Assembly: GCF_900105495.1 (NCBI RefSeq) | Contig: NZ_FNTF01000002.1 | Location: 2,269,501-2,333,500 of the forward strand | Direction of reading: 5' to 3' | DNA: 64,000 nucleotides | Source of the DNA: Pseudomonas frederiksbergensis | Lineage (GTDB): Bacteria; Pseudomonadota; Gammaproteobacteria; Pseudomonadales; Pseudomonadaceae | In this document: positions 17,950 through 27,421 of the stretch, in pieces | How positions within the stretch are numbered: position 1 is the first letter of the stretch | Layout: each line of letters begins with the position of its first letter | Made by a program: the position numbers and the translations under genes | The notes under the pieces: model-generated | Seen by the model: the letters and a program-made list of their open reading frames with translations, nothing else | Database searches by the model: none | What the model was told of the DNA's origin: nothing

Positions 17950-18750
17950 TCAGGCATTTTGGGCCTGGAGAAAAATCGAAAACAGCTCTGACTGGGATTT
18001 GATCCCCAGTTTGCTGTACATGTGTTTCTTATGGACTTTCACGGTTTCGACAGAGATTTCCAGCTTGCGGGCGATTTCTTTGCTGGAGCAACCGCTGAGC
18101 ATCAAGCGCCCGACATCCAGCTCCCGTGCGGTCAATTGCGCGCCTTTGAGTTGCTGTACCGACGCTTCCAGCTGCACGCGCCAGTCGACTTGCGGCGGTG
18201 CGGGTGCGAGGGCCACGACTTCGTTGATTTCGTAGGGCAGGCGCTGACGCAACAGGCCGAGCACCCAGGGCTGGATCAGCGACAGCAAGGCGATCTGCTG
18301 GCCACTGAAACGCTGCTTGCTGCCCAGTGACAGGCACAGCGTGCGGTCGCCTTCGAGTTGGCAATTGAACTGGATTTCATCGGCCACCACATTCAGACGA
18401 AAGTAGCGCTGGTAATACTCGGTCAGTTCGAAATGCTCCGGCGCGACTTCCGACAGACGATAGAGCCCGGTGCGCGATTGCTCGCGACAGGCGATGTAGA
18501 ACGGATCGAGCAGGTACAGACCGCGCAGATAGTCCTGGAACAACTGATCAGGACTGCCGTCCGCGCCCGGGCATTCGGCGAACACTTGCGGGTGCTGATC
18601 GGCGCTGAAAAGCAGCGCCACCCAGCTGTCGAAGGTCACGTACTGATCCAGTAACCGGACCAGTTGCGTCCAGAAATTGGGCTTGTCCAGGGCGTCGATC
18701 AGTTGCCCGACCGAGCGGTGCCACGCGATGTCGTCTAACGAGAGTGTCAT
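17950..18750 (-). CDS. LuxR-family transcriptional regulator
   Basis: A 266-aa regulator. The C-terminal LuxR-type helix-turn-helix is clear (LTARELDVGRLMLSGCSSKEIARKLEISVETVKVHKKHMYSKLGIKSQSEL, about 208-258, given here only to locate the domain by its key LTARE, SSKEIA, TVKVHKKH residues). The N-terminal 190 residues lack autoinducer-domain motifs I recognise and may sense another ligand. It is divergent from the nitrilase-like gene at 18876 with 125 bp between, so it may control that gene and the importer beyond it. No phosphorylation domain is visible. Confidence 0.82.
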   Translation of the reverse strand: MTLSLDDIAWHRSVGQLIDALDKPNFWTQLVRLLDQYVTFDSWVALLFSADQHPQVFAECPGADGSPDQLFQDYLRGLYLLDPFYIACREQSRTGLYRLSEVAPEHFELTEYYQRYFRLNVVADEIQFNCQLEGDRTLCLSLGSKQRFSGQQIALLSLIQPWVLGLLRQRLPYEINEVVALAPAPPQVDWRVQLEASVQQLKGAQLTARELDVGRLMLSGCSSKEIARKLEISVETVKVHKKHMYSKLGIKSQSELFSIFLQAQNA

Positions 18751-18858
18751 GCCTCTACCCCTATCGGGTTACCCCACCGGCGTGATTTTCCGGCCGGTGG
18801 CTTGCTGCGCATACTGGCGCACAGACACCGACCGGGCAATCTTTCTGCCAGCCTGGTC

Positions 18859-18866
18859 AAGAACAA
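18859..18866 (+). promoter_or_regulatory. Candidate Crc/Hfq CA motif (AAGAACAA)
   Basis: AAnAAnAA match overlapping the AAGGAA ribosome binding site of the gene at 18876. Placement over the translation start region fits known Hfq/Crc targets. Confidence 0.45.
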
Positions 18867-18875
18867 GGAATACCC

Positions 18876-19697
18876 ATGAAAGTCGAACTCGCCCAATTGG
18901 CGGGCCGTGACAACGACACGGCTTACAACCTCGAACGCGCGCTGAAGGCGATAGCGGGCTGTGCTGCCGATACGCAGCTGATCGTGTTTCCCGAAACCCA
19001 CCTGATGGGCTTCCCGACCCTCGAAGCGCTGGCCGAGACCGCCGAACCGCTGGACGGCCCGACCGTCAGCGCGGTGCTGGCCGCGGCCCGTGAACGCCAG
19101 ATCGCCGTGGTGATCGGCATGGCCGAGAACGACAACGGCCGCTTCTACAACACCACGTTGCTGATCACTCCCGAAGGTATCGCGCTGAAATATCGCAAGA
19201 CGCACCTCTGGGCGTCGGATCGCGGAGTGTTCGAGGCTGGCGACCGTTACGCGACGTGTGAGTGGAACGGTGTGCGGGTCGGCCTGCTGATTTGCTACGA
19301 CATCGAATTTCCGGAAACCGCTCGGGCCCTGGCGCAATTGGGTGCAGAACTGTTGATCGTCACCAACGGCAACATGGACCCTTACGGCCCGACTCACCGC
19401 ACCGCAATCATGGCCCGCGCCCAGGAAAACCAGGCGTTTGCGCTGATGGTCAACCGGGTGGAAGAGGGCGATAGCGGGTTGGTGTTCGCGGGCGGCAGTG
19501 CGCTGGTGGATCCGCTGGGGACTTTGCTGTTCGAGGCCGGGCGGGAGGAGGGGCAGTTTGCAGTGGAGCTGGACCTGACTCAGCTGACGGCGGCGCGGCA
19601 GGATTATCGGTACCTGGATGATCAGCGGCTGCGGTTGCCGGGGGAGGTTGTTGAGCATGCTTGTGGATTGCGGGAGCTGCTGATTCCTAAAAACTGA
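18876..19697 (+). CDS. Carbon-nitrogen hydrolase (nitrilase superfamily amidohydrolase)
   Basis: A 273-aa cytoplasmic amidohydrolase. The catalytic triad is visible: Glu40 in IVFPETH, Lys108 in KYRKTHL and Cys140 in [12 protein letters not shown]. It hydrolyses a C-N bond in an amide or carbamoyl compound. The substrate is unknown; the neighbouring PuuP/PlaP-like importer (19882) makes a polyamine- or amine-derived amide, such as a carbamoyl or acyl derivative, a reasonable guess. ATG 18876 follows AAGGAA by six bases. It is divergent from the LuxR-type regulator. A REP element separates it from the importer, so co-transcription is not assured. Confidence 0.85.
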   Translation: MKVELAQLAGRDNDTAYNLERALKAIAGCAADTQLIVFPETHLMGFPTLEALAETAEPLDGPTVSAVLAAARERQIAVVIGMAENDNGRFYNTTLLITPEGIALKYRKTHLWASDRGVFEAGDRYATCEWNGVRVGLLICYDIEFPETARALAQLGAELLIVTNGNMDPYGPTHRTAIMARAQENQAFALMVNRVEEGDSGLVFAGGSALVDPLGTLLFEAGREEGQFAVELDLTQLTAARQDYRYLDDQRLRLPGEVVEHACGLRELLIPKN

Positions 19698-19704
19698 AGA
19701 AGAC

Positions 19705-19812
19705 CGATCGTTCCCACGCTCTGCGTGGGAATGCCTCAACGGACGCTCCGCGTCCGCTTTTGGGACGCGGAGCATCCCGGGCTGCATTCCCACGCGGAGC
19801 GTGGGAACGATC
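19705..19812. repeat. REP-like palindrome, GATCGTTCCCACGC family
   Basis: Outer arms CGATCGTTCCCACGCTCTGC / inverted GCGGAGCGTGGGAACGATC. Between them lie GTGGGAATGCCTCAACGGAC and GGACGCGGAGCATCCCGGG. A near-identical copy is at 33106-33216. Confidence 0.8.
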
Positions 19813-19881
19813 ATGCAATACCCGAAATTTAGCGCCGAACTCGGCTCTGCCATAAATCCAATAAATTCGGAGTAGTCGCTC

Positions 19882-21207
19882 ATGGCTCGTTTGCAACGCA
19901 CCCTGTCATTGGGGTCGGTGGTGCTGTTCGGCATCGCCTACATGACGCCGATCATCGTGCTCGGCACCTTTGGCATCCTCGCTCAATCCACCGTCGGCAT
20001 GGTCCCGGCCGCTTACCTGGCGGCGCTGGTGGCGATGTTTTTCACCGCCATGAGTTACGGCCGAATGGCCGCGGCGTTCCCCGTCGCTGGCTCGGCCTAT
20101 AGCTATGTTCGCAAGGCGATCAGCCCGAAACTCGGGTTCATCGCCGGTTGGGCCGTGCTGCTCGACTACCTGTTCCTGCCGATGGCGATCTGGCTGATCG
20201 GCGCGGCCTACCTCCACTCCGCCTTCCCGGCCGTGCCGCAGTGGATCTGGGTGCTGACGTTTATCGGCATCACCAGTGCGATCAACATCGTCGGCCTGAA
20301 ACTGGCCAACGGCATCAACGCGTTACTGATGCTGGTGCAGTTCCTGGTGCTGATCGCCTTCGTGGCGCTGTGCGTTCATTACGTCGGTGGTGATGCGAGC
20401 ACGCCGTTGTGGTCGTTCAAACCGTTCTTCAACGGTGACATGCAGATGCCGCTGATCATGAGCGGTGCAGCTATCGCCTGTTATTCATTCCTGGGGTTCG
20501 ACGCGGTCAGCACCCTGACCGAAGAAACCCGCGACCCACGCCGCACCATCCCGCGAGCGATCATGCTGATCACCCTGATCGGCGGGCTGATCTTTGTCGG
20601 TGTGTCGTACTTCGTGCAGATCGCGCATCCGTCGTTCCAGTTCGACAGCGTCGACTCGGCGGCCTATGAAATTGCCCGCAACATCGGTGGTGACCTGTTC
20701 GTGTCGATCTTCCTGATCGGCCTGATCGTCGGCCAGTTCGCGTCGGGCCTGTCGGCGCAGGCCAGCGGCTCGCGGCTGCTGTTCGCCATGGGCCGTGACG
20801 GCGTGCTGCCCAAATCGTTCTTCGGCACCTTGCATGAACGCTTTGGCACGCCGCTCAACAGCATCCTGCTGTGCGCCGCAGTCGCTTTGTTGGCGCTGAA
20901 ACTGGACGTCACCACCTCGACCTCGTTCATCAACTTCGGCGCGTTCCTGGCGTTCAGCCTGGTGAACCTGTCGGTGATCTTTCACTACTGGATTGGCGGT
21001 GAGCACAAAGGGCTGCGTGAATTCGTGTTGTTCCTGCTGTTCCCGTTTATCGGTCTGGCGGCGGATTTGTGGCTGATGGTCAGCCTCGATCATCTGGCGA
21101 TCTATCTGGGCCTGAGCTGGCTGGCGATTGGCGTGGTGTACCTGGCGGTGCTGACCGGCGGCTTCCGTCGCCAGCCACCGGAGATGGATTTCCAGGAAGC
21201 CACCTGA
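19882..21207 (+). CDS. APC-family importer, PuuP/PlaP (putrescine) type
   Basis: A 441-aa transporter with 12 hydrophobic helices. Segments resemble the E. coli putrescine importers PuuP and PlaP: LSLGSVVLFGIAYMTPIIV, MSYGRMAAAFPVAGSAYSY, GWAVLLDYLFLPM, AIACYSFLGFDAVSTLTEET and ASGLSAQASGSRLLFAMGRD. It probably imports putrescine or a related amine into the cytoplasm, but an amino acid substrate is possible. It follows the nitrilase-like hydrolase on the same strand, which would fit uptake followed by amide hydrolysis of one compound. REP elements flank it on both sides. Confidence 0.82.
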   Translation: MARLQRTLSLGSVVLFGIAYMTPIIVLGTFGILAQSTVGMVPAAYLAALVAMFFTAMSYGRMAAAFPVAGSAYSYVRKAISPKLGFIAGWAVLLDYLFLPMAIWLIGAAYLHSAFPAVPQWIWVLTFIGITSAINIVGLKLANGINALLMLVQFLVLIAFVALCVHYVGGDASTPLWSFKPFFNGDMQMPLIMSGAAIACYSFLGFDAVSTLTEETRDPRRTIPRAIMLITLIGGLIFVGVSYFVQIAHPSFQFDSVDSAAYEIARNIGGDLFVSIFLIGLIVGQFASGLSAQASGSRLLFAMGRDGVLPKSFFGTLHERFGTPLNSILLCAAVALLALKLDVTTSTSFINFGAFLAFSLVNLSVIFHYWIGGEHKGLREFVLFLLFPFIGLAADLWLMVSLDHLAIYLGLSWLAIGVVYLAVLTGGFRRQPPEMDFQEAT

Positions 21208-21228
21208 CGTCCATACCGGTGAAGAACC

Positions 21229-21320
21229 CTGTGGGAGCGAGCCTGCTCGCGAAGGCGGTGTGTCAGTCACTATCGATGTTGACTGACATGGCCCCTTCGC
21301 GAGCAGGCTCGCTCCCACAG
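21229..21320. repeat. REPIN, GTGGGAGCGAGCCTGCTCGCGA family
   Basis: CTGTGGGAGCGAGCCTGCTC at 21229-21248 continues as GCGAAG; the inverted arm runs CTTCGC to GCTCCCACAG (21295-21320). The centre carries a smaller inverted pair (GTCAGTC / GACTGAC). It lies between the importer and the convergent signalling operon. Confidence 0.85.
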
Positions 21321-21332
21321 TTTGAATTGTGT

Positions 21333-22739
21333 TCAGGCGGCTGGTTTTGTCTGGTGCACGGGCAACTGAACCCTGAAGGTTGTGCCCACGCCCACCTCAC
21401 TGCGCACCGTAATTTCCCCGCGATGTTTTTTCACGATGCCATAGGACAGGGACAACCCCAGCCCCGTCCCCTGGCCCACCGGTTTGGTGGTGAAGAACGG
21501 GTCGAAGATTTTTTGCAGGCACTGCGGCGCAATGCCGGCGCCGGTGTCCGCGACTTCGATCCACACCGTCTGCGCTTCAAGCCCGGTGCGCAAGGTAATC
21601 GTGCCGCGCTCCGGGCCGATGGCCTGAGAGGCGTTGACGATCAGGTTCATGATTACCTGATTGATTTGCGAAGGCAGGCATTCGATGTCGGGCAGGTCCT
21701 GATATTCCTTGATTACATCGGCCTTGTACTTGAGTTCGTTGGCGACAATGTTCAAGGTCGATTCGATGCCCTGTTGCAGGTTGGCCCACTGCCATTCCTG
21801 ACTGGAGTCCACCCGGGAGAAGTCCTTCAGGTCCTTGACGATCTGCCCGACCCGGTTGATGCCATCCTTGGATTCCTTGATCAGCAGCGGAATGTCCTCG
21901 CGCAGGAACTCCAGCTCGACCCGTTCACGCAGTTGGTGCAAACGCTCGACGAGCTCGCTGGAGCCGATCGCTTCTTCCGCATCCCGATAGGCGTCGAGCA
22001 TTTCCTGCAGCTGTTTGAAGTAGCCGTCCAGGGTACCGAGGTTGGAGGAAATGAAGCCGATGGGGTTGTTGATTTCATGGGCGACACCGGCCGCGAGTTG
22101 CCCCAGTGAAGCGAGTTTTTCCGATTGCACCAATTGGGTTTCCAGCTGTTTGCGCTCGTCGATTTCCCGCTGCAATTCGACGCTGGCGTCGGTGAGCTGG
22201 CGGGTTCGGCGCTCGACCATCTGACCCAGATGGTCCATCTGTACGCTGGCTCGTTCGGTAATGTCCCATTTGGTCAGCAAGGTATTGGCCATCTGCTGGA
22301 CTTCAATGTTGTCGAACGGTTTTTTCAGAATCAGCAGCCGGTCATGCGCTTTCAAGCGGTCCAGCAGTTCATCCCAGGAATAGTCGGAATAGGCGGTGCA
22401 CACCACCACTTGCAGGCGCGGGTCGGCCTGCCACAAATGTTCGATGGTTTGCGCACCGTCCCAGCCCTCGGGCATGCGCATATCGACGAATGCCAGGGCG
22501 TAGGGGTGGTTTTGCTGCAAGGCTTCGTTCAGTTTGCCCAGGCCTTCCTGGCCGCCATAGGCCGAGTCCAGCTCGAACAGTGCACGGGTTGATTTCACTT
22601 CGTTGCCAAACAGTGCGGCTTCCATCTCGTCCAGTTCGGCGGTCTGCTCCGGCATGGGGGTGAGAATCTTGCGGAAGTCCACGTGAATCGACGGGGTGTC
22701 ATCGATCAGTAGAATGCGTCGGTTCGAAAGCTCGCTCAT
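21333..22739 (-). CDS. Receiver-histidine kinase hybrid (REC-HisKA-HATPase), last gene of signalling operon
   Basis: 468 aa, soluble. An N-terminal receiver domain of an unusual type ([20 protein letters not shown]; phospho-acceptor Asp86 in [18 protein letters not shown] at 139-143) is followed by a coiled-coil linker (about 170-210), an H-box with His221 ([14 protein letters not shown]) and the ATPase boxes ([35 protein letters not shown]). The order REC then kinase means its activity may be controlled by phosphorylation from another kinase. Its REC is closely related to those of the two GGDEF-EAL proteins at the start of the operon. Start overlaps the upstream kinase stop by 4 nt (ATGA). 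Confidence 0.87.
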   Translation of the reverse strand: MSELSNRRILLIDDTPSIHVDFRKILTPMPEQTAELDEMEAALFGNEVKSTRALFELDSAYGGQEGLGKLNEALQQNHPYALAFVDMRMPEGWDGAQTIEHLWQADPRLQVVVCTAYSDYSWDELLDRLKAHDRLLILKKPFDNIEVQQMANTLLTKWDITERASVQMDHLGQMVERRTRQLTDASVELQREIDERKQLETQLVQSEKLASLGQLAAGVAHEINNPIGFISSNLGTLDGYFKQLQEMLDAYRDAEEAIGSSELVERLHQLRERVELEFLREDIPLLIKESKDGINRVGQIVKDLKDFSRVDSSQEWQWANLQQGIESTLNIVANELKYKADVIKEYQDLPDIECLPSQINQVIMNLIVNASQAIGPERGTITLRTGLEAQTVWIEVADTGAGIAPQCLQKIFDPFFTTKPVGQGTGLGLSLSYGIVKKHRGEITVRSEVGVGTTFRVQLPVHQTKPAA

Positions 22740-24547
22740 GCTTCCTCCGGTACGGTTTTCAGCGGGATCTGCAACGTGAACAGCGCGCCCTTGCCCGGTC
22801 CGTCGCTATGGGCGGTGAGGTGGCCATTCATTTCGATAGCGGCCAGGGCGCAGCTGTGCAGGCCAAAGCCGTGGCCTTCCTTGCGGGTCGTAAACCCGTG
22901 GGCAAAGATGCGTGTCATGTTTTCCTCGGCAATGCCTTCGCCGTCGTCCTTGACGCTGACTTGCAGGGTCGTGTCTTCGACGATTTTGACCCCCAGGGTC
23001 ATTTGCCGCGGGCGATTGGTGAGATCGGACATGGCGTATTTGGCGTTGCTGATCAGGTTGATCAGGATCAGCAGCAATCGGTGTTTGTCCCCCATGACCT
23101 GTGGCACATCGCCGTATTCCTTGACCACCGTGACGTGGTGTCGGGTCAGGGCGCCGGAGTTCATGCGCAGGGCGTCCTCCAGCAATTCGCTGATGTACAG
23201 CGGTTCCATCAGGCTGTTGGCGCCCGCGTAGGACTGCTGGGTGGCAACGATGTCCTTGATGTGGTCCACGCTTTTGGTCAGCTGGGCCAGTTCGTCGCTC
23301 ATGCCTTGTTGTTCCAGGGCTATCGCCTCCACCAGTTGGTTCAGGTAGCCCGGTAGCAACTTGCCTTTTGCGTCTTCGGTCAGAAAGGTACCGAGGTCCC
23401 CTTGATGGTCGTTGATCAGTTGCATGGCCTTGCCCAGGCCCTGGGTTTTGCTGGCGCGCAGTTTGCGGCTCACCAGGTCGGCTGAAATGTTCACGCTGTT
23501 GAGCACGTTGCCGACGTTGTGCAGCACGTTCGTGGCAATCTCGGCCATGCCGGCCTGACGTGCGGTGTCGAGCAGTTCGCTCTGGGTATCCTTGAGTTCG
23601 CGGGTGCGTTCTTCAACCCGCAGTTCCAGGTCTTCATTGGCGGTTTGCAGGGCTTTGTTGACGCGATTGATCACCGTGAAGCTGCGCATCAGGTGAATCG
23701 CCAGGTACACCAGCAGCAACACCAGCAGCACCGAAAACAACAACATGTAGAAGTGATAGCGCTGGTCGATTGCATCGGTCTGCTGCTGGTCCGTGTTCAG
23801 CAGGTTGGTAATGTCGTCCAGGCGTTGGGCCACGGGAACGGCTTCGATGTTCTCCAGTAACCGATTGACCACCGGTTGTTCGCGCAGGATCAGCGCGATG
23901 TGGTTGCTCAAGATATCGATCGGGCTGTGGAACTGCTCCGGCAACCTCTGTTTGTTGACCCCCAGTTTGTTCAGCCCGAGCAAGATGTCGGCGGCCTTGT
24001 CGTCGGAGGTGACCTGAGCGAACTCCAGGCTGCTGAGCAGCAAGTCATAGGTGTCGGTGGCGATGTTCTGCAGTTGCAGTTGGTCGCCATCCACCACCTG
24101 ACCCAGTTGCCCTTGAATGTCGTCTTCTGCGGTCGGCAGAAATGCCAGCGAGTTGCGCAGCACCGCATTGTGAGATTTGAACCGTTCCACCAGACGGGTT
24201 TTTTCCTGAATGGCGGCGAGGTAGGCAGCATGGCTTTCACGCCAGATAGGTGATTCTTTACGGCCGTGGCTGGTTTCCATGGTGTCGAACCGTTCCCATA
24301 GCGCCGACATCTGGGTAGGCGGTGTGACCAGCGGATCGTAGTTGTGACTGATGGCAATCCTGGCCTTGAGGATCTCGGTCTCCCACTGCGCGTTCAGTTG
24401 TTTGATCCGGCCGATCAGGTCCCGGGATTCGGCGTAGGTCGTCGTCTGGCTCGAATTGGATTTGAGGTACAGGAACAGCAACATCGAGGCCAGCAGCACG
24501 GCTACCAAACCAAGCAGCATCAGGTTGCGACGACGGGAAATGTTCAT
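22736..24547 (-). CDS. Membrane sensor histidine kinase (DAHL-like periplasmic sensor)
   Basis: 603 aa. Helix at about 8-28, a long all-helical periplasmic region of about 230 residues that looks like a DAHL-type double helical-bundle sensor, a second membrane helix (FYMLLFSVLLVLLLVYLAIHL), a coiled coil (VEERTRELKDTQSELLD), a divergent H-box with NVLHNVGNVLNSVN and an ATPase domain (NLISNAKYAMSD, DDGEGIAEENMTRIF, GFTTRKEGHGFGLH). No receiver domain is present, so it probably phosphorylates the REC domains encoded by the same operon. ATG 24547 chosen because it forms a 4-nt ATGA overlap with the preceding peroxidase stop. The ligand is unknown. Confidence 0.85.
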   Translation of the reverse strand: MNISRRRNLMLLGLVAVLLASMLLFLYLKSNSSQTTTYAESRDLIGRIKQLNAQWETEILKARIAISHNYDPLVTPPTQMSALWERFDTMETSHGRKESPIWRESHAAYLAAIQEKTRLVERFKSHNAVLRNSLAFLPTAEDDIQGQLGQVVDGDQLQLQNIATDTYDLLLSSLEFAQVTSDDKAADILLGLNKLGVNKQRLPEQFHSPIDILSNHIALILREQPVVNRLLENIEAVPVAQRLDDITNLLNTDQQQTDAIDQRYHFYMLLFSVLLVLLLVYLAIHLMRSFTVINRVNKALQTANEDLELRVEERTRELKDTQSELLDTARQAGMAEIATNVLHNVGNVLNSVNISADLVSRKLRASKTQGLGKAMQLINDHQGDLGTFLTEDAKGKLLPGYLNQLVEAIALEQQGMSDELAQLTKSVDHIKDIVATQQSYAGANSLMEPLYISELLEDALRMNSGALTRHHVTVVKEYGDVPQVMGDKHRLLLILINLISNAKYAMSDLTNRPRQMTLGVKIVEDTTLQVSVKDDGEGIAEENMTRIFAHGFTTRKEGHGFGLHSCALAAIEMNGHLTAHSDGPGKGALFTLQIPLKTVPEEA

Positions 24548-25503
24548 AAGGGCTTGCCTCCCCATTCGCCGGTCAAGGTCTTGAGGAATTTGATGATCAG
24601 GGTCTTGTCGTCGTCAGAGGGGTCACGGCCGAGCTGGAACTTGAACATCACGTCCACCGCCTCTTCGAGGGTTTTGGCCGAGCCGTCATGAAAGTACGGC
24701 GCGGTCACGGCGACATTGCGCAAGCTCGGCACCTTGAACACATTGCGGTCTTCGTCATCCTTGGTGACCAGGTAACGGCCCAGGTCAGACTCGGTGGGAT
24801 TGCCGCGTCTCTGGAAGTAATCGCCCATGACCCCGAACTTCTGGTACATGTTGCCGCCGATGTTCACCCCTTGGTGGCAGGCGATGCAGCCGTACTCCTT
24901 GAAGCGTTGGTAACCGTACTTTTCCTCTCGGGTGAGAATGTCGGTATCGCCCATCAGGTATTGGTCGAAACGCGAGTTGGCACTGATCAGCGTGCGTTCG
25001 TAGGCGGCCAGGGCATTTTGCGCATTGTTCATGGTCACGCCGTCGGGGTAGGCGTTACTGAACGAGGTCTTGTAAGCCGGGTCAGCGGACAGCATTTTCA
25101 CCACGTGTACCCAGTTGCTGCCCATTTCGCTGGGGCTCTGCACCACTTCGTGGATTTGGGTTTCCAGGGTGTCGGCGCGGCCGTTCCAGAATTGCCGGAA
25201 ATTCAGGCTGGAGTTGAACACGCTGGGGGTGTTGACCGTCACTGGAACGCCGTTGAACCCGATGGAAAATGCCTTGTTGTCGGCACCGCCGTTTTCCAGT
25301 CGATGGCAACTGGCGCAGGACAGAGAGTTGTTCACCGACAAGCGTGTCTCGTTGAACAACTGGCGACCGAGTTCGACCCGCAGCGGATTTTGCTGGGGCT
25401 CCGCCGGCAGTGGTTTGAGCGGTTCATCCAGCGGCGCGGCGCCAGCGCTCAGGCAGAGTCCGAACAACGGCGCCAATAGCAGACGGTGAAAGAAAGGCGA
25501 CAT
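24544..25503 (-). CDS. Dihaem cytochrome c peroxidase-family protein (BCCP/MauG-like)
   Basis: A 319-aa exported protein with a signal peptide ending SAGA-APLDE. Two c-type haem motifs, CASCH (near residue 63) and CIACH (near 206), mark the dihaem peroxidase/MauG family; ELGRQLFNETRLS, PSVFNSSLN and KVPSLRNVAVTAPYFHDGSAKTLEEAVDVM are family hallmarks. Such periplasmic enzymes reduce peroxide or oxidise a partner protein. Notably it is third in an operon of signalling genes, and its stop codon overlaps the start of the membrane sensor kinase, so it may process or detect the signal read by that kinase (inference). Confidence 0.88.
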   Translation of the reverse strand: MSPFFHRLLLAPLFGLCLSAGAAPLDEPLKPLPAEPQQNPLRVELGRQLFNETRLSVNNSLSCASCHRLENGGADNKAFSIGFNGVPVTVNTPSVFNSSLNFRQFWNGRADTLETQIHEVVQSPSEMGSNWVHVVKMLSADPAYKTSFSNAYPDGVTMNNAQNALAAYERTLISANSRFDQYLMGDTDILTREEKYGYQRFKEYGCIACHQGVNIGGNMYQKFGVMGDYFQRRGNPTESDLGRYLVTKDDEDRNVFKVPSLRNVAVTAPYFHDGSAKTLEEAVDVMFKFQLGRDPSDDDKTLIIKFLKTLTGEWGGKPL

Positions 25504-25546
25504 CTGATGATTCCTTGGCTTGGGCCTGTGTGTCGTGGCGCATCGT

Positions 25547-27421
25547 TCACGTGGCTGCGGGCGAAGAGGGCTTCACCGACCCCAGATACCGGACGAAGGC
25601 ATCGGGTTCGACGGCTTTGCTGAAATAGAAACCCTGGCCTTCTTCGCATCGATGGGCCTTGAGGAAATCCAGTTGTTCGAGGGTTTCCACCCCTTCGGCA
25701 ATGATGGTCAGCTTGAGGCTCCGGCCCAGGCTGATGATGGCGCTGACCAGCGCGGCGTCGCTGCTGTCGTTGCTTAAACCGCGAATGAACGACTGGTCGA
25801 TTTTCAGCACATCGATGGGAAAACGCCGCAAGTAGCTCAGGCTGGAATAACCGGTACCGAAGTCATCGATGGCCAGCCGCACACCCATCTCCTTGAGCCG
25901 GGTCAGGGCGTTCACCGTGGATTCGACGTTCTGCATCAACACGCCTTCGGTGATTTCCAGCTCAAGCAAGGCCGGGTCCAGGCCTGTTTGTTTGAGTGTC
26001 TGTTCGATGCCGTCGATAAAGTCCCGCTGACGGAAGTCGATGGCCGACATGTTCACCGACATGCAGATCTTCGGCAGCCCCGCGGCCTGCCAGGCGCAGC
26101 TTTGGCGACACGCCTCGGCCAGCACCCATTTGCTCAACGGCACGATCAAGCCGCTGTCTTCGGCCACACTGATGAACTCCGAGGGGTAGACCAGGCCGTG
26201 CCCCGGTTTTTGCCAGCGAATCAGCGCCTCGGCCCCGACCACCTGGCCACTGCCCAGGTCCAGTTTGGGCTGGTAATGCAGGACAAATTCGTTGCGCTCC
26301 AGCGCCAGGCGAATGCCGCTCTCGATGCTTTGCTGATCCCGGGCGCGCTGGTTCATCTCGTCAATGAAAAAACTGAAATCGTTGGGACCGGTTTCCTTGA
26401 CGTTGCGCATCGCGGTTTCGGCTTTCTTGATCAGCGCGATGGCATCGAAGCCGTCGTCCGGGTAAATGCTGATGCCCAGGCTGGCGGTAACGCTCAGGTC
26501 GTGGCCGGCAATGTGCTGCGGCACGCGGATGGCGTTCAAGAGTTTTTCGGCGATGCCTTTGGTCTGCTGGGGATGGCGGACGTCGGCGAGGATCACCACG
26601 AATTCATCGGAACCGTAGCGGAACACCGAGTCGGACTCGCGCACCGTCGCCACCAGATTGCGCCCGACCTGTTTAAGCATTTCGTCACCGACCGGATGAC
26701 CCAGGGCATTGTTGATGCGCTTGAAGCGATCGAGGCCCAGAAACATCACGGCCAGTTGTTTGTCATGGCGCCGGGACAGGGCCAGGGACTGGTTCAACCG
26801 GTCACCGAGCAACGTGCTGTTGGGCAGCTCGGTCAGTACGTCGTACTGCAACAGGTGCGACACCTTGAGCAGTTCGTGGACCCGCGCCTCGATGGTTTGC
26901 TCCAGGCTCAGAACCTTCATCGCCGCGTCCTGTGCCATCTGCCATTTCCAGGTCAGGGCACTGGCCATCTGACGGATTTCCAGGCTGTCGAAGGGTTTTT
27001 TCAGCACCAGCAACTGGTCGCCGAATTCCAGTCGTTCGGCCATGTCTTCCCAGGTGTAATCGGAAAAAGCGGTGCACAACGCGATTTGCAGGTGAGGGTC
27101 GGCCTTCCACAGTTGTTCGATGGTTTCCAGGCCGTCCCAGCCCGGTGGCATGCGCATGTCGGTGAACGCCATGGCATAGGGGCGACCTTCGGCCCGTGCG
27201 CGCGTGACCAGTTCGAGGGCTTCCTGGCCTTGATAGGCCGAGTCGAGCTGGAACGTCAGCCGATCCAGCTGCACGGTGCCGAAGAGGGCTTCTTCAGTGC
27301 CGGCCAGGGTCTTTTCGTCATCGGCCTCAGGCCCAAGAATCTTGCGAAAGTCTTCATGAATCGAGGGCGTGTCGTCGATGACCAGGATGCGCCGGTTGGT
27401 CCGCACGAAAGGCGATTTCAT
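25547..27421 (-). CDS. REC-GGDEF-EAL protein; EAL intact, GGDEF degenerate
   Basis: 624 aa, cytoplasmic. REC (Asp88 in AFTDMRMPPGWDG) is of the same unusual type as in its two operon partners. The GGDEF domain is damaged: the metal-binding LDLD motif reads LGLDRFKRINN and the active loop reads YGSDEF (270-274), but the RxxD inhibitory-site motif (RESD) remains. The EAL domain is well preserved: EAL (398-400), NMS, EITEG, DDFGTGYSS, KIDQSF, AEGVE and EGQGFYFSKA. Predicted role: phosphorylation-controlled c-di-GMP phosphodiesterase with a nucleotide-binding regulatory GGDEF. Its start overlaps the stop of the upstream gene (ATGA). 43 bp separate it from the peroxidase gene. Confidence 0.88.
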   Translation of the reverse strand: MKSPFVRTNRRILVIDDTPSIHEDFRKILGPEADDEKTLAGTEEALFGTVQLDRLTFQLDSAYQGQEALELVTRARAEGRPYAMAFTDMRMPPGWDGLETIEQLWKADPHLQIALCTAFSDYTWEDMAERLEFGDQLLVLKKPFDSLEIRQMASALTWKWQMAQDAAMKVLSLEQTIEARVHELLKVSHLLQYDVLTELPNSTLLGDRLNQSLALSRRHDKQLAVMFLGLDRFKRINNALGHPVGDEMLKQVGRNLVATVRESDSVFRYGSDEFVVILADVRHPQQTKGIAEKLLNAIRVPQHIAGHDLSVTASLGISIYPDDGFDAIALIKKAETAMRNVKETGPNDFSFFIDEMNQRARDQQSIESGIRLALERNEFVLHYQPKLDLGSGQVVGAEALIRWQKPGHGLVYPSEFISVAEDSGLIVPLSKWVLAEACRQSCAWQAAGLPKICMSVNMSAIDFRQRDFIDGIEQTLKQTGLDPALLELEITEGVLMQNVESTVNALTRLKEMGVRLAIDDFGTGYSSLSYLRRFPIDVLKIDQSFIRGLSNDSSDAALVSAIISLGRSLKLTIIAEGVETLEQLDFLKAHRCEEGQGFYFSKAVEPDAFVRYLGSVKPSSPAAT

